DNA of 64,000 bases, taken from positions 1 through 64,000 of the forward strand of contig JBCDGZ010000018.1 of assembly GCA_038750655.1 (NCBI GenBank). Reading direction: 5' to 3'. Source of the stretch: JBCDGZ01 sp038750655. Its GTDB lineage: Bacteria; Bacteroidota; Bacteroidia; Chitinophagales; Saprospiraceae. Position numbers and translations under genes: made by a program. Shown piece by piece: positions 43,268 to 52,050 of the stretch (the first letter of the stretch is position 1; every line of letters starts with the position of its first letter). Below the pieces are notes generated by a model. It had not been told where the DNA came from. It was given only the letters and a program-made list of their open reading frames with translations, and searched no databases.

Positions 43268-44305
43268 TTAGAACTTCGGACACAGAATAGACTCATCCTC
43301 GAAGCTACCGAGATAGGTTGCTGAGAATTCAATCGCATTTTGCCCTTGATCGAAAGTACGGTAGGAATCAATGTTGACATCGTAGCTCAAGCCGAAAAGG
43401 ACATTATTGAATTCGAAGCCCACCAGTACAATCACCGCATCCAAGGTAATTTCGTCCTGTTCGTTGCTCACCGGCCGCACCCAACTGCCGATGTGCAATG
43501 AGTTGCTATTGTAATCATTGACCCTGATGCGCAGATTGGTCCCTGTATTGACCTGCATATGTGGACCTTGCTGGGCGTAGAGGAAGCGAGGTTGCAATGA
43601 CAGACGATCTGTTAGAGGAAGATCGGCGCTGAGTTGAGCAGAAAGTTTGGTGAAGAGCTGACTATTGCCACCGTCTTCTGGGCTGAAAAAGGAGACATCT
43701 GGCGTCAGAATGTGATGGAGGGCGAACCCAGCAAAGAAGGTCGTCCGCTTTTTCGGCGTAAAAGTATAGTTGAGGCCTACCGAGAGGTCGGAAAAGGAGA
43801 AATTGTTTTCCGGCAAATCCTCCCCCGTTGGACGGTCGAAGCCATTGAGGTCGTTGAACTGATCATCGAAAAACAGGTCTTCGTAGTTGATATTACGCTG
43901 AAGGATGCCCGCTTGGAAGCCTACTGATAGGAATTGTTTTTTATCAAAATCCAGTCCTTTGTGAAAAGCACCCGAGATCGCAATCTGGTTGGTACTAAAA
44001 TCGATGCCGCCAACTTTATCGTTGAAGAACAGCAGTCCAATAGCAAAAGCGTCCTTGTATCTGGAGTCCAACTCTGCATCAAAACGTACATCGACGGCCG
44101 CTGCAAAGGTTTCGTAGGGGCTCTCCAAGGCTCCCCGCCATTGTTCCCGATAGATACCAGAAACCCGAAAGCGACCATTGTAGGCCCCGGTTAAGGCGGG
44201 GTTGAGGGTCAGCGGCGACGCGTAGAACTGCGTAAACTGCTTATCCTGCGCCTCGGCGCTATTCCAGATCAAAAAAGCAAGGAAGAGTAAAGTGATCTTT
44301 TTCAT
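43268..44305 (-). CDS. PorP/SprF-family T9SS-associated outer-membrane protein
   Basis: A 345-residue exported protein from the ATG at 44305; an in-frame ATG 43 codons upstream would add a stretch without signal-peptide character. It opens with signal peptide KKITLLFLAFLIWNSAEAQ and then DKQFTQFYASPLTLNPALTGAYNGRFRVSGIYREQWR, the well-conserved start of the PorP/SprF family, followed by a beta-barrel-like pattern (LFFNDKVGGID, SVGLNYTFTPKKR). Members are part of, or partners for, type IX secretion and gliding; other T9SS genes are not here, so it may be a cargo-specific partner, as is common for extra PorP paralogues. A -7 box lies 31 bases upstream of the chosen start. Confidence 0.9.
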   Translation of the reverse strand: MKKITLLFLAFLIWNSAEAQDKQFTQFYASPLTLNPALTGAYNGRFRVSGIYREQWRGALESPYETFAAAVDVRFDAELDSRYKDAFAIGLLFFNDKVGGIDFSTNQIAISGAFHKGLDFDKKQFLSVGFQAGILQRNINYEDLFFDDQFNDLNGFDRPTGEDLPENNFSFSDLSVGLNYTFTPKKRTTFFAGFALHHILTPDVSFFSPEDGGNSQLFTKLSAQLSADLPLTDRLSLQPRFLYAQQGPHMQVNTGTNLRIRVNDYNSNSLHIGSWVRPVSNEQDEITLDAVIVLVGFEFNNVLFGLSYDVNIDSYRTFDQGQNAIEFSATYLGSFEDESILCPKF

Positions 44306-44335
44306 AAAATCTGTTCTAGGGAGAAAGTCAGGATG

Positions 44336-44343
44336 CAAAGTTA
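44336..44343 (-). promoter_or_regulatory. Bacteroidota -7 box TAACTTTG
   Basis: Exact TAnnTTTG on the minus strand 31 bases before the porP/sprF-type start; supports the shorter start. Confidence 0.5.
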
Positions 44344-44525
44344 AAAGTTCGGCGCAATTAATTTGATTCTGAGCATAACTATTTTGCACTACCTGAACGG
44401 CGTTTATAGAATATTTATTATTTTGCGAAATCATTTTTGGCCCGAGAGTTGAATGGTATTGAAGGTGTTTTCATCCTAGATATAGAGTGCATTAATCAAA
44501 AGCTATTCCAGTATAACCGATCGGT

Positions 44526-45374
44526 ATGAACTTCGGAATTTGTCCACTAAGTGTTGTTCCTTTAAGAAACAGTCCCTCTGATAAGAGCGAGATGGTTTCT
44601 CAATTGCTATTTGGGGAAATGGTGGAAATTTTGGAGCGCAAGGGCAAGTGGAGCAAGGTGCGTTGCACCTGGGATAACTACATCGGTTGGTCCGATACCA
44701 AACAGGTTAAGGCGCTTTCTCAGGAAGATTATGAAGCCTATAGCGGCAATTATGCCTACAGCCTCGAATTGGTGCAAGGTGCTATGGCCGAGGGCTATTA
44801 CTTACCTATTACCATCGGCGCGACGCTGCCCAACTTTGACGGCATTAAATTCCACATCAATGGTAGCAGCTTTACCTTTAGCGGGCAGGCCATTACGCCG
44901 CTGGATTTCAAGCCCACTGCCGAGCTGGTCCTTAAGATTGCTCGCCGCTACCTCTACGCTCCTTATCTCTGGGGCGGTCGCTCTCCGATGGGCATCGACT
45001 GCTCTGGCTTTACGCAGATTGTCTTCAAGATGGTCGGTCTGGCCCTGCCGCGCGACGCTGCTGATCAGGTAAGCCGTGGCGAGCTGATTGACTTCATCGA
45101 GCAGGCCCGCCCCGGCGACCTCGCTTTTTTCGACAATAAGAAGGGCAGAATTACCCACGTCGGGCTGATTATGCCCGAAGGTAAAATCATCCACGCCTCC
45201 GGCCGCGTACGGGTCGATCAAATCGATCACTACGGCATCTTCAACGTGGATACCCAACGCTACTCGCACCGCCTCCGCGTCATCAAGCGCATCCTACCCA
45301 ATGAGGCCCTAAACGTGCCCGCCAAAGCTGCAAGCACGGTTACGGAAAAGGAAAATTTACCAGAATTGTTTTGA
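44526..45374 (+). CDS. SH3-domain NlpC/P60 (C40) cell-wall peptidase
   Basis: A 282-residue protein. Residues about 5-60 form an SH3b-like domain (ICPLSVVPLRNSPSDKSEMVSQLLFGE, typical RNSP motif), then a second barrel, and an NlpC/P60 domain (about 130-265): LWGGRSPMGIDCSGFTQIVFK with catalytic Cys159, PGDLAFFD and GRITHVGLI with His211, and a conserved HASG near 228. Such enzymes cut gamma-D-Glu-diaminopimelate bonds in murein peptides. No clear signal peptide is seen, so the protein may work on imported peptides or use another export path. It resembles YkfC-type recycling hydrolases. Next to it on the minus strand lies the small GG-leader peptide gene. Confidence 0.88.
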   Translation: MNFGICPLSVVPLRNSPSDKSEMVSQLLFGEMVEILERKGKWSKVRCTWDNYIGWSDTKQVKALSQEDYEAYSGNYAYSLELVQGAMAEGYYLPITIGATLPNFDGIKFHINGSSFTFSGQAITPLDFKPTAELVLKIARRYLYAPYLWGGRSPMGIDCSGFTQIVFKMVGLALPRDAADQVSRGELIDFIEQARPGDLAFFDNKKGRITHVGLIMPEGKIIHASGRVRVDQIDHYGIFNVDTQRYSHRLRVIKRILPNEALNVPAKAASTVTEKENLPELF

Positions 45375-45457
45375 TTGGATTTGCCGTGTCTATTCTCAGG
45401 AAACACGGCTTGGACTTTATGCTATTCGTCAAGGCAGTGTCTTTCCTTGCAGAGGAC

Positions 45458-45589
45458 CTAGCCCCAGCTCATCACATCTTCCCCCGCTTCATTCATAAGT
45501 TCTGTCCCTCCTTTAACCTGCTTGATCTGTTGCTTGGAGATGACTTGGAGTGACTTTATGGAGCGGAGTTGGAAAGTTACTTTTTTCAT
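45458..45589 (-). CDS. Orphan 43-residue peptide with double-glycine leader
   Basis: A short frame missed by size cut-offs: 43 codons plus TAG. The first 28 residues end in QQIKQVKGG and have the leader pattern of double-glycine peptides cleaved by C39-peptidase ABC exporters: hydrophobic Val at -4, Ile at -7 and Ile at -12 relative to the cleavage site. The predicted mature part is 15 residues, TELMNEAGEDVMSWG, with no Cys; it is too polar for a classic bacteriocin and not a lanthipeptide. No exporter, immunity or modification gene is adjacent. The opposite strand has a 60-codon frame here (45371-45553), which I judge less likely. Chance occurrence of the leader pattern cannot be ruled out. 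Confidence 0.5.
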   Translation of the reverse strand: MKKVTFQLRSIKSLQVISKQQIKQVKGGTELMNEAGEDVMSWG

Positions 45590-45664
45590 GATAAGGTTGC
45601 TTTAGGTTTTAGTTAAATAGGTTCAACGATTGTCGCTACTCGATTTATTATGATAAATCATTAT

Positions 45665-46420
45665 TTAATGCTTTTGCTCTAAAGCTGAAAAGGGATCTGT
45701 AGACAGCCCCATATCTTTCCAGCTGCTGCCCGCCTTCAAATCCGTGATGGCGATATTAACCCCCATAGGACCGATGTGCGAAGTGGCAATCTGGGCACCC
45801 GTCGAAAGGGTTGTCCAATCGCTCCAACTGAATTCCAAACCGCCAACGGGGATGATCTTCACCCACATCTTCCAGGCTACAGGACGCTTATTTTTATCCA
45901 AAATCCAGACATAGGCATCACCGGGAGTGACGCCCCCCTGAGAGTAATCGACCTTGAGGCCTTCTCGACCATCGTCCAGTTGGACAATACTGCGCTGCGT
46001 ACCTGAGTCATCGGCCTTAACAACGGCATTGAGCCAGAAGCTATCGTTACAGAAATGCGCCCATGCTTTTTGGATCAGCTGCTCGGCGGCTTCGCCTTCC
46101 ATCTTTTGATCTTCCTGCCAGGCTATGCCACTCAGCGTATTAATGTCGAGCAAAACCCGCTTGTTCTGCCACTTGACATCGATGTAGTTGCGCTGGCGAT
46201 CCCAAAGAAAAGTCTCGCGACCAGCGAAAGTCCAATGAACGTAATGAGTCGTATCCCAGGCAGGCTTATTGACCGCCGCCATCATGGCCTCCGCCATTCG
46301 GTCCGCCTCTGGACTGACTTTACCAGTAGGTTCTGGCTCGTGAGCATAGAGCCACAGAAATCCAATGAGAATTAAAATGGTGGCAATGAGAATGCCCAGT
46401 ATTTTAAAAAACTTTTTCAT
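45665..46420 (-). CDS. Membrane-anchored exported protein of unknown function
   Basis: A 251-residue protein with a 20-residue N-terminal hydrophobic anchor (GILIATILILIGFLWLYA) followed by a soluble extracytoplasmic domain. Visible stretches are ADRMAEAMMAAVNKPAWDTTHYVHWTFAGRETFLWDR near 40-75 and QLDDGREGLKVDYSQGGVTPGDAYVWI near 150. It has the character of Bacteroidota DUF-type secreted domains with Trp-rich strands, but I cannot name a family. It is 75 bases upstream of the GG-leader peptide gene on the same strand and 24 bases downstream of the cystathionine beta-synthase gene; co-transcription is plausible. Confidence 0.65.
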   Translation of the reverse strand: MKKFFKILGILIATILILIGFLWLYAHEPEPTGKVSPEADRMAEAMMAAVNKPAWDTTHYVHWTFAGRETFLWDRQRNYIDVKWQNKRVLLDINTLSGIAWQEDQKMEGEAAEQLIQKAWAHFCNDSFWLNAVVKADDSGTQRSIVQLDDGREGLKVDYSQGGVTPGDAYVWILDKNKRPVAWKMWVKIIPVGGLEFSWSDWTTLSTGAQIATSHIGPMGVNIAITDLKAGSSWKDMGLSTDPFSALEQKH

Positions 46421-46444
46421 GGTCAGGAAAGGATTTACCGGGAT

Positions 46445-47800
46445 TTATACTGCCTGGATAATATCGTATTGGGTTAAAATATGCATCTCTCCAGCCTTAT
46501 CCTTGGCGATAACCGCAGGGATTTGTTTGCTGATGTAACGAGATAGATTTTTGCAAGGCGTATCCTCCGTCACCGTAGGGAAAGCATTGCCCATAATGGC
46601 CTGTACGGCGCTCTCGGTATTGTGTAGAGGGTTTTCCAGCAGATGGGTTAGTACGGCACTTTCGGTGACCGAGCCAACAATATCGCCGTTTTGCATCACG
46701 GGAAGCTGGGAAATGTCGTTGTTCTTCATCAGTTGGAAGACCTCCCGTACGGTGTCGTCTGTTTTTACAGAAATAAACCCTTTATCTTTTTTGCGGTTGA
46801 TCAGATCGCTTACCTTCAGGGCATCGTCCAGAAAGCCGCGCTCACGCATCCAGTCGTCGTTATAAATCTTACCGACGTAGCGACTTCCGTGATCGTGAAT
46901 AACGACGACGACGACATCGTCTTTGGTCAGCTGGTCTTTGAGCTGTACAACGCCAGCAAAGGCCGAGCCGGCGGAATAGCCCAGCAGGATGCCTTCCTCG
47001 CGGGCCAGCCGTCGCGCCATGATCGCTCCGTCTTTATCCGTCACCTTTTCGAAGAGGTCAATAATGTCGAAGTCCACATTTTTGGGTAGAATATCTTCGC
47101 CGATGCCTTCAGTGATATAGGGATAGATTTCTTTCTCGTCAAAGACCCCTGTTTCGTGGTATTTTTTGAATACTGAGCCATAGGTATCGATGCCCCAGAT
47201 TTTTAGATTGGGATTTTTTTCTTTGAGGTAACGACCTGTACCTGAGATGGTACCGCCCGTTCCTACACCGGCTACTAGGTGGGTGATTTTACCTTCGGTC
47301 TGCTCCCAAATTTCTGGGCCAGTACTTTCGTAGTGCGCCTTGCGATTGGAGAGGTTGTCGTATTGATTGCACCAGTAGGAGTTGGGAATTTCCTTGCTCA
47401 GGCGCTCGGCAACGGAGTAGTAGGAGCGAGGGTCAGTAGGTTCAACATTCGTTGGGCAAACGATAACCTCGGCTCCAACGGCCTTGAGCAAGTCGATTTT
47501 TTCTTTAGACTGTTTGTCGCTGGTGGTAAAAATACAGCGATAGCCCTTTACCGCAGCGGCGATGGCCAGCCCCATACCGGTATTACCCGAGGTACATTCG
47601 ATGATGGTTCCTCCAGCTTTGATGTCGCCCCTTTTTTCGGCGTCTTCCAGCATTTTCAGGGCCATACGATCTTTGATAGAATGGCCGGGGTTGAAGGTTT
47701 CGACTTTGCAGAGCACCAAGGCTGGAGTATCTCCGATTACATTATTGATTTTCACCAGAGGCGTATGGCCGATGGTTTCCAGGATATTTTGATAGTACAT
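46445..47800 (-). CDS. Cystathionine beta-synthase (PLP domain plus two CBS modules)
   Basis: A 451-residue enzyme. Residues 1-320 are the PLP fold of cysteine synthase/CBS: NPGHSIKDRMA with PLP lysine K43, the asparagine loop ECTSGNTGMGLA near 70, and GTGGTISGTG near 175. Residues about 335-451 hold two CBS modules (FISVKTDDTVREVFQLMKNN and GNAFPTVTEDTPCKNL). The CBS tail and the variant GHSIKDRM loop suggest cystathionine beta-synthase, which joins serine and homocysteine, rather than CysK; homocysteine specificity cannot be proved by eye. Cytoplasmic. No met or cysteine genes are adjacent. Confidence 0.88.
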   Translation of the reverse strand: MYYQNILETIGHTPLVKINNVIGDTPALVLCKVETFNPGHSIKDRMALKMLEDAEKRGDIKAGGTIIECTSGNTGMGLAIAAAVKGYRCIFTTSDKQSKEKIDLLKAVGAEVIVCPTNVEPTDPRSYYSVAERLSKEIPNSYWCNQYDNLSNRKAHYESTGPEIWEQTEGKITHLVAGVGTGGTISGTGRYLKEKNPNLKIWGIDTYGSVFKKYHETGVFDEKEIYPYITEGIGEDILPKNVDFDIIDLFEKVTDKDGAIMARRLAREEGILLGYSAGSAFAGVVQLKDQLTKDDVVVVVIHDHGSRYVGKIYNDDWMRERGFLDDALKVSDLINRKKDKGFISVKTDDTVREVFQLMKNNDISQLPVMQNGDIVGSVTESAVLTHLLENPLHNTESAVQAIMGNAFPTVTEDTPCKNLSRYISKQIPAVIAKDKAGEMHILTQYDIIQAV

Positions 47801-47867
47801 GAGTTAAATTATTATTAGAACCAAAATTGATGGTTTAAGATGAATTATAGATAACTACAAGTAATGA

Positions 47868-48737
47868 TCATTTCAAATAGCGTACCTTACAGAAGAAACG
47901 AGCATCTCTAGCACCCAGCAATTGGGCGGTTCGAGAGGAGATCACAATGACCACGTTACTGCCGTAAACATTTTCCGGTATTCTTCCGATGACCTTCGCA
48001 TATACCGTACGTTTTTTCATCGGATTAGTTACTGCGATAATAGAATTGACAGGGGCCTTGCGGTGCAGCGCATAAAGATCGGTTTTTTGCTTCCCATCTT
48101 TCTGCCAGAATGCAACACCCTGCTCGTTGTATTCCCGCTTAATCTGACTAGCTTGAAAGTATTTTTTCCCTAAGTAACGACTCTTTTTCAACTCTGGGCT
48201 GCCTCGGCTCACCCGATAATGTTCTGGTATGCCCTCGATGTTCATCCAGCCAATGGTCAGCACATCGCCGGGGCTGATGGCGTAGCCGATCAGCTGGTTG
48301 CGCTGTGCGATGGTATCCACGGGCATCTTGAAATTCACCTTGGCAATGCGGTAAAGTGTATCCCCTCTCTTGACCCGATAACATACCGGGATGTGCGTCT
48401 GTGGATCGTAATCTTTACTTTTGTAACGCTTAATGGCTCGATTGGGGATCGGAATTTTGACATACTGATCGATCGACAGTGCTTGATCTCGCAGCTCTGG
48501 ATTGTAGGAGAAAAGCTCAGCGAGACTCAGGCCGTAGAATCGGGCCAGCGAAAACAGCGTTTGCTTGTAGGCAATCTGATGTTCAAATATTTTTTCTCCA
48601 AAAGCACTCAGCTCTAGAAATATGGTATCTTTAGGCGTGAGATATTGGATACTATCACCGGTTGCCTGGACCTTTGTCCAGCCTGTAGTAATGAAACAAA
48701 ACAACAATAGCCATCTCATAGTTTTGCTCTTTAGCAT
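47868..48737 (-). CDS. Exported LysM protein with RlpA-like double-psi beta-barrel
   Basis: The start chosen is ATG 48737; a TTG at 48752 lies inside the -7 box, and the ATG at 48719 (MRWLLLFCFITTG) would give a compact signal peptide, so either ATG may be used. A LysM-like repeat near 55-105 (AYKQTLFSLARFYGLSLAELFSYNPEL), a second near 125-170 (YRVKRGDTLYRIAKVNFKMPVDTI) and a C-terminal region (about 220-285, ALHRKAPVNSIIAVTNPMKKRTVYAKVIGRIPENVYGSNVVIVISSRTAQLLGA) that follows the RlpA-like double-psi barrel pattern. It should bind peptidoglycan in the periplasm; whether the barrel is a lytic transglycosylase is unclear, since the usual catalytic His-Asp pair is not visible. Confidence 0.8.
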   Translation of the reverse strand: MLKSKTMRWLLLFCFITTGWTKVQATGDSIQYLTPKDTIFLELSAFGEKIFEHQIAYKQTLFSLARFYGLSLAELFSYNPELRDQALSIDQYVKIPIPNRAIKRYKSKDYDPQTHIPVCYRVKRGDTLYRIAKVNFKMPVDTIAQRNQLIGYAISPGDVLTIGWMNIEGIPEHYRVSRGSPELKKSRYLGKKYFQASQIKREYNEQGVAFWQKDGKQKTDLYALHRKAPVNSIIAVTNPMKKRTVYAKVIGRIPENVYGSNVVIVISSRTAQLLGARDARFFCKVRYLK

Positions 48738-48749
48738 TTTTTGTACTCC

Positions 48750-48757
48750 CAAAGTTA
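48750..48757 (-). promoter_or_regulatory. Bacteroidota -7 box TAACTTTG
   Basis: Exact TAnnTTTG on the minus strand, just upstream of the LysM gene, in the short divergent region shared with kdsB. Confidence 0.5.
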
Positions 48758-48816
48758 TATATGTTCCTGCAAAAAATTCAGCAAATTAAGCATCAAAACA
48801 CAAAAATCATAGGTTT

Positions 48817-49578
48817 ATGAAGGCTGTAGCCATCATTCCGGCCCGCTATGCCTCCTCGCGTTTTCCCGCTAAGGCCCTGACCATGATACGCGGAAAATCG
48901 ATGATTCGTCGGGTATACGAACAAGCTTGCCAGGTCAAAGGACTGAGTGAAGTGATTGTTGCCACTGATGATCATCGCATTTTCGAACACCTTGAAGCCG
49001 CCGCTGCTCGCGTCGTCATGACCCGTAGGGACCATCGCAGCGGCACCGATCGCTGTGCCGAAGTGGCCGCCCAGCTCCCCAATACCGACATTATCCTCAA
49101 CATCCAAGGCGATGAGCCCTATATCCAGCCCGCCCAAATCGAGCGCCTGCTTCATCAATTGATCCACAATGAAGCCGCTTCCATCGCAACACTAGCTCAG
49201 CCTATTCACAAACTAGAAGATATTACCAATACTAATGTAGTAAAACTGGTAAAAAGTAGCCATGATCAGGCCCTTTATTTCAGCCGTCATCCCATCCCTT
49301 TTCGCCGAGATGTAGAGCTGGCCAACTGGTCGGGGCAATACCTGCGCCATATTGGTCTCTACGGCTTTCGTCGCGCTACACTACTGGCTATCAGTAAGTT
49401 GCCATCTAGTTCGCTAGAGCAGGCCGAGGCGCTGGAGCAACTGCGCTGGCTCGAAAACGGCTATTCCATCTCTGTCGCTCTAAGCGAGCACCAAAGCATT
49501 AGCATCGATACCCCCGAGGACCTCCGGCGGCTTGAAGATTGGTTGGATCAACAGGATTCCTTATCTTCATCGCAATGA
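48817..49578 (+). CDS. kdsB: 3-deoxy-manno-octulosonate cytidylyltransferase KdsB
   Basis: A 253-residue enzyme that activates KDO with CTP for LPS core synthesis. The family start IIPARYASSRFPAKALTMI is at residues 5-23, IVATDDHRIF near 47, NIQGDEPYIQPAQI near 94-108 and SIDTPEDLRRLE at the end; the residues for the CTP and KDO sites in these motifs are as in E. coli KdsB. A Gram-negative envelope with KDO is implied. Its last base overlaps the ATG of the Nudix gene (ATGA), suggesting translational coupling. Confidence 0.95.
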   Translation: MKAVAIIPARYASSRFPAKALTMIRGKSMIRRVYEQACQVKGLSEVIVATDDHRIFEHLEAAAARVVMTRRDHRSGTDRCAEVAAQLPNTDIILNIQGDEPYIQPAQIERLLHQLIHNEAASIATLAQPIHKLEDITNTNVVKLVKSSHDQALYFSRHPIPFRRDVELANWSGQYLRHIGLYGFRRATLLAISKLPSSSLEQAEALEQLRWLENGYSISVALSEHQSISIDTPEDLRRLEDWLDQQDSLSSSQ

Positions 49579-50108
49579 AATTTTGTTCGAACTGTGGTCA
49601 TCCTGTCGTCTTCAAAGCTGTCCCCGGAGATACCCATATGCGATTTGTCTGTGAGTCCTGTAATACCATTCACTACCAAAATCCTAATGTTGTCGCTGGC
49701 TGTCTGCCCCTATGGGAGGACAAGGTGCTGCTTTGCCGACGCGCCATTGAGCCTCGGCTTGGGTTCTGGAATGTTCCGGGAGGGTATTTGGAAAATGGCG
49801 AGTCGGTTGAAGAAGGGGCCGTCCGTGAAGTGATGGAGGAAGCTTGTACCCATGTTGATATTACAGGGTTGCACATGGTCTACAGTATTCCGCACATCAA
49901 TCAGGTTTATATGCACTTTTTGGGAGATTTAAAGCAGCTTGACTTTGCTCCGGGCATCGAAAGTCTGGAAGTCCAGCTGTTTCGCGAAGAGGATATTCCC
50001 TGGGAAGAAATTGCCTTCGGTTCTTCTGTTTTCACCCTGCGGCGATTCTTTGAAGATCGTAAAGCGGGCATTCGTCAGGTGCATGTAGGAGGTTTTCGTA
50101 AAAAATAA
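49575..50108 (+). CDS. Zinc-ribbon Nudix hydrolase (NUDT14/YfcD-like group)
   Basis: A 177-residue protein from the ATG that overlaps the kdsB stop. The N-terminal zinc ribbon has CSNCG (4-8) and CESC near 26. The Nudix box is GGYLENGESVEEGAVREVMEEAC near 65-88, with the G-x5-E-x7-REVxEE core intact and only the final Gly replaced by Cys. Zinc-ribbon Nudix proteins of this type commonly hydrolyse NADH-like or nucleoside-diphosphate-linked molecules, but the specificity is not readable. Cytoplasmic. Gene organisation suggests co-expression with kdsB; there is no known pathway link. Confidence 0.88.
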   Translation: MKFCSNCGHPVVFKAVPGDTHMRFVCESCNTIHYQNPNVVAGCLPLWEDKVLLCRRAIEPRLGFWNVPGGYLENGESVEEGAVREVMEEACTHVDITGLHMVYSIPHINQVYMHFLGDLKQLDFAPGIESLEVQLFREEDIPWEEIAFGSSVFTLRRFFEDRKAGIRQVHVGGFRKK

Positions 50109-50133
50109 GGACTTTATATTTTAATCGCTGATT

Positions 50134-51975
50134 ATGAACCAATTACTCCAGTCTCTCTCTCTTCTATTTTTGTTGAGTACGGCCTCCGTAAGTGCCCAGC
50201 AGCAAACTATCTTGGTCGACTTTGGCAACACTGCGTCTCCTGCTCCTTGGAATAACCTGTCCAACCCCAACAATGGCCGCATCGACGCGCTGGTCCACTC
50301 GCTGGGCCTGCCGACCAACATTGCGCTTGAAGTCATCGACTCTTTCACCTCCATCAACACCAGCGGTACCCAATCGCCTGACCCCGCGCTGGGCTTGCCG
50401 GGCACAGCCTCCGGCGACAGCTTCTACGGTAATCCCGCCCTCTTTTCCGGCGAAATCCAACCAACGGGCGGTATCCGCCTGTCCAATTTAGCACTGGATA
50501 GGGAATACACCATCAGTCTGTTCGCCTCCCGGCTGGCTAGCGATAACCGTGAAACCCAGTACGTCTGGACCGGCCAAAGTCGCGATACGGCTTATCTCAA
50601 TGTTGCAGGTAACATTAGCGATATAGTTGAATTTACCACTTTCCCCGCTGCCGACGGCACTATTGAAGTCATCGCCTCAAAAGGTCCTAATAACAACAAT
50701 ACTTTTGGCTTTTTCTATCTGGGCGCACTGAAAATGACGTATGCGGTGGATAGCCTTCCACCGCCCAGCCTGAGCCTGCGGCAGCCGGACGGGGGAGAGT
50801 TTTGGCAGTTGGGAAAGCCGGTGAGGATGGTTTGGGAGAGTACGACGGGGGCGGCGACATCGATTGAGTATTCTACGGATGGTGGAGCCAACTGGGAGCT
50901 GATTGAGACGGTACCGGCTTTTCAGAACGCTTATGAATGGGAGGTGGCTGGTGGAGCCTCCAAGCAGTGCTTGCTGCGCATCAACTCAGATAGCCTCCAG
51001 GATCAGACGGCGGGCGTCTTCGAAATTTCGGCGAGTGAAGACTCCTGTCGAATTGTCGTCATCGGCTCGTCGACGGCCGCCGGAACCGGCGCTTCGATCC
51101 CCGATAGTGCTTGGGTCAATCGCTACCGAGAGGAAATTTATCAAAATGATACCCGCTACGAAGTTTTCAATCTGGCCCGAGGCGGCTACACGACCTATCA
51201 CCTGCTGCCTAGCGGAGACCCTTCGGCCACGGGCGTCGGCATTACCATAGATACACTGAGAAACATCACCCAAGCCTTATCCTTAAACCCCGCCGGTGTC
51301 ATCATCAACCTACCCTCCAACGATGCCGCCAACTCCTTTCCCGTTGAAGATCAAATGACCAATTTCAACCTCATGGTCGACGTGGCGGCCCAGCAGGGCG
51401 TGAAAACCTGGGTCTGCACTACCCAACCGAGGAATTTCGGCGCCCCTAATAAAATCCAGATTCAGCTAGATGCTCGCGATTCCATTTTGGCGGTCTTCGG
51501 AGAAAGGGCCATCGATTTTTGGACGGGAACGGCCGATTCTACAGGCCGCATCCAGCCGCAGTTCGACTCTGGCGACGGCGTGCACCTCAATGACCTGGGC
51601 CATCGACACCTATACGAGCAGGTGTTGAAGGAGAATATCATTGATCAGATCTGCGACTTTACATCTGTTGGTTTTCAGGAAGCCTTGATTGGAGAGGACC
51701 TGACGCTGCAAGTTTTTCCCAACCCCTTCCAGTCGTCTTTCCACTTACAACTCCATCCCGAGCAATCGGGAACCTTTGAATTGCTGCTGCACGATACGCT
51801 CGGGCGAACCCTCTATCATCAGCAGGGCGAGTATTACCACGGGGACGCTCAGGTCTATCATGTTCAACCTCAACTAGGTTCGGAGCCCTCTTCCCAATTG
51901 TTATTTTTGAAAGTTAGTGTAGAAAGTCAGGGGCGAAGCCAGCAAAAGACCCTGCGCTTGCTGCATATACCTTAG
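50134..51975 (+). CDS. Secreted SGNH/GDSL hydrolase with malectin-like and T9SS sorting domains
   Basis: A 613-residue exported protein: signal peptide ending VSAQ (1-22), an N-terminal galactose-binding/malectin-like beta domain (about 25-205), an Ig-like domain (LRQPDGGEFWQLGKPVRMVWES, about 215-300), and an SGNH hydrolase (about 305-510) with block I IGSSTAAGTG, block II NLARGGYTT, block III INLPSND and block V GDGVHLNDLGH. The C-terminal T9SS type A sorting domain starts at QVFPNPFQSSF near 530. It is expected to be a surface or secreted esterase, for example of plant or algal polysaccharide acetyl groups; the substrate is not read. It is 26 bases downstream of the Nudix gene. Confidence 0.87.
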   Translation: MNQLLQSLSLLFLLSTASVSAQQQTILVDFGNTASPAPWNNLSNPNNGRIDALVHSLGLPTNIALEVIDSFTSINTSGTQSPDPALGLPGTASGDSFYGNPALFSGEIQPTGGIRLSNLALDREYTISLFASRLASDNRETQYVWTGQSRDTAYLNVAGNISDIVEFTTFPAADGTIEVIASKGPNNNNTFGFFYLGALKMTYAVDSLPPPSLSLRQPDGGEFWQLGKPVRMVWESTTGAATSIEYSTDGGANWELIETVPAFQNAYEWEVAGGASKQCLLRINSDSLQDQTAGVFEISASEDSCRIVVIGSSTAAGTGASIPDSAWVNRYREEIYQNDTRYEVFNLARGGYTTYHLLPSGDPSATGVGITIDTLRNITQALSLNPAGVIINLPSNDAANSFPVEDQMTNFNLMVDVAAQQGVKTWVCTTQPRNFGAPNKIQIQLDARDSILAVFGERAIDFWTGTADSTGRIQPQFDSGDGVHLNDLGHRHLYEQVLKENIIDQICDFTSVGFQEALIGEDLTLQVFPNPFQSSFHLQLHPEQSGTFELLLHDTLGRTLYHQQGEYYHGDAQVYHVQPQLGSEPSSQLLFLKVSVESQGRSQQKTLRLLHIP

Positions 51976-52050
51976 CCAAAACCCCTCATATGCGGTACAG
52001 CTATTTCCCGTCAAAATTCCGTAATTTGTAGAGAATAAGAATTTTAAGAA

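Noticed and set aside
45371..45553. A 60-codon plus-strand frame after the NlpC/P60 gene
   Set aside because: It starts on the overlap with the peptidase stop and has no known domain; the minus-strand frame over the same bases has a convincing double-glycine leader.
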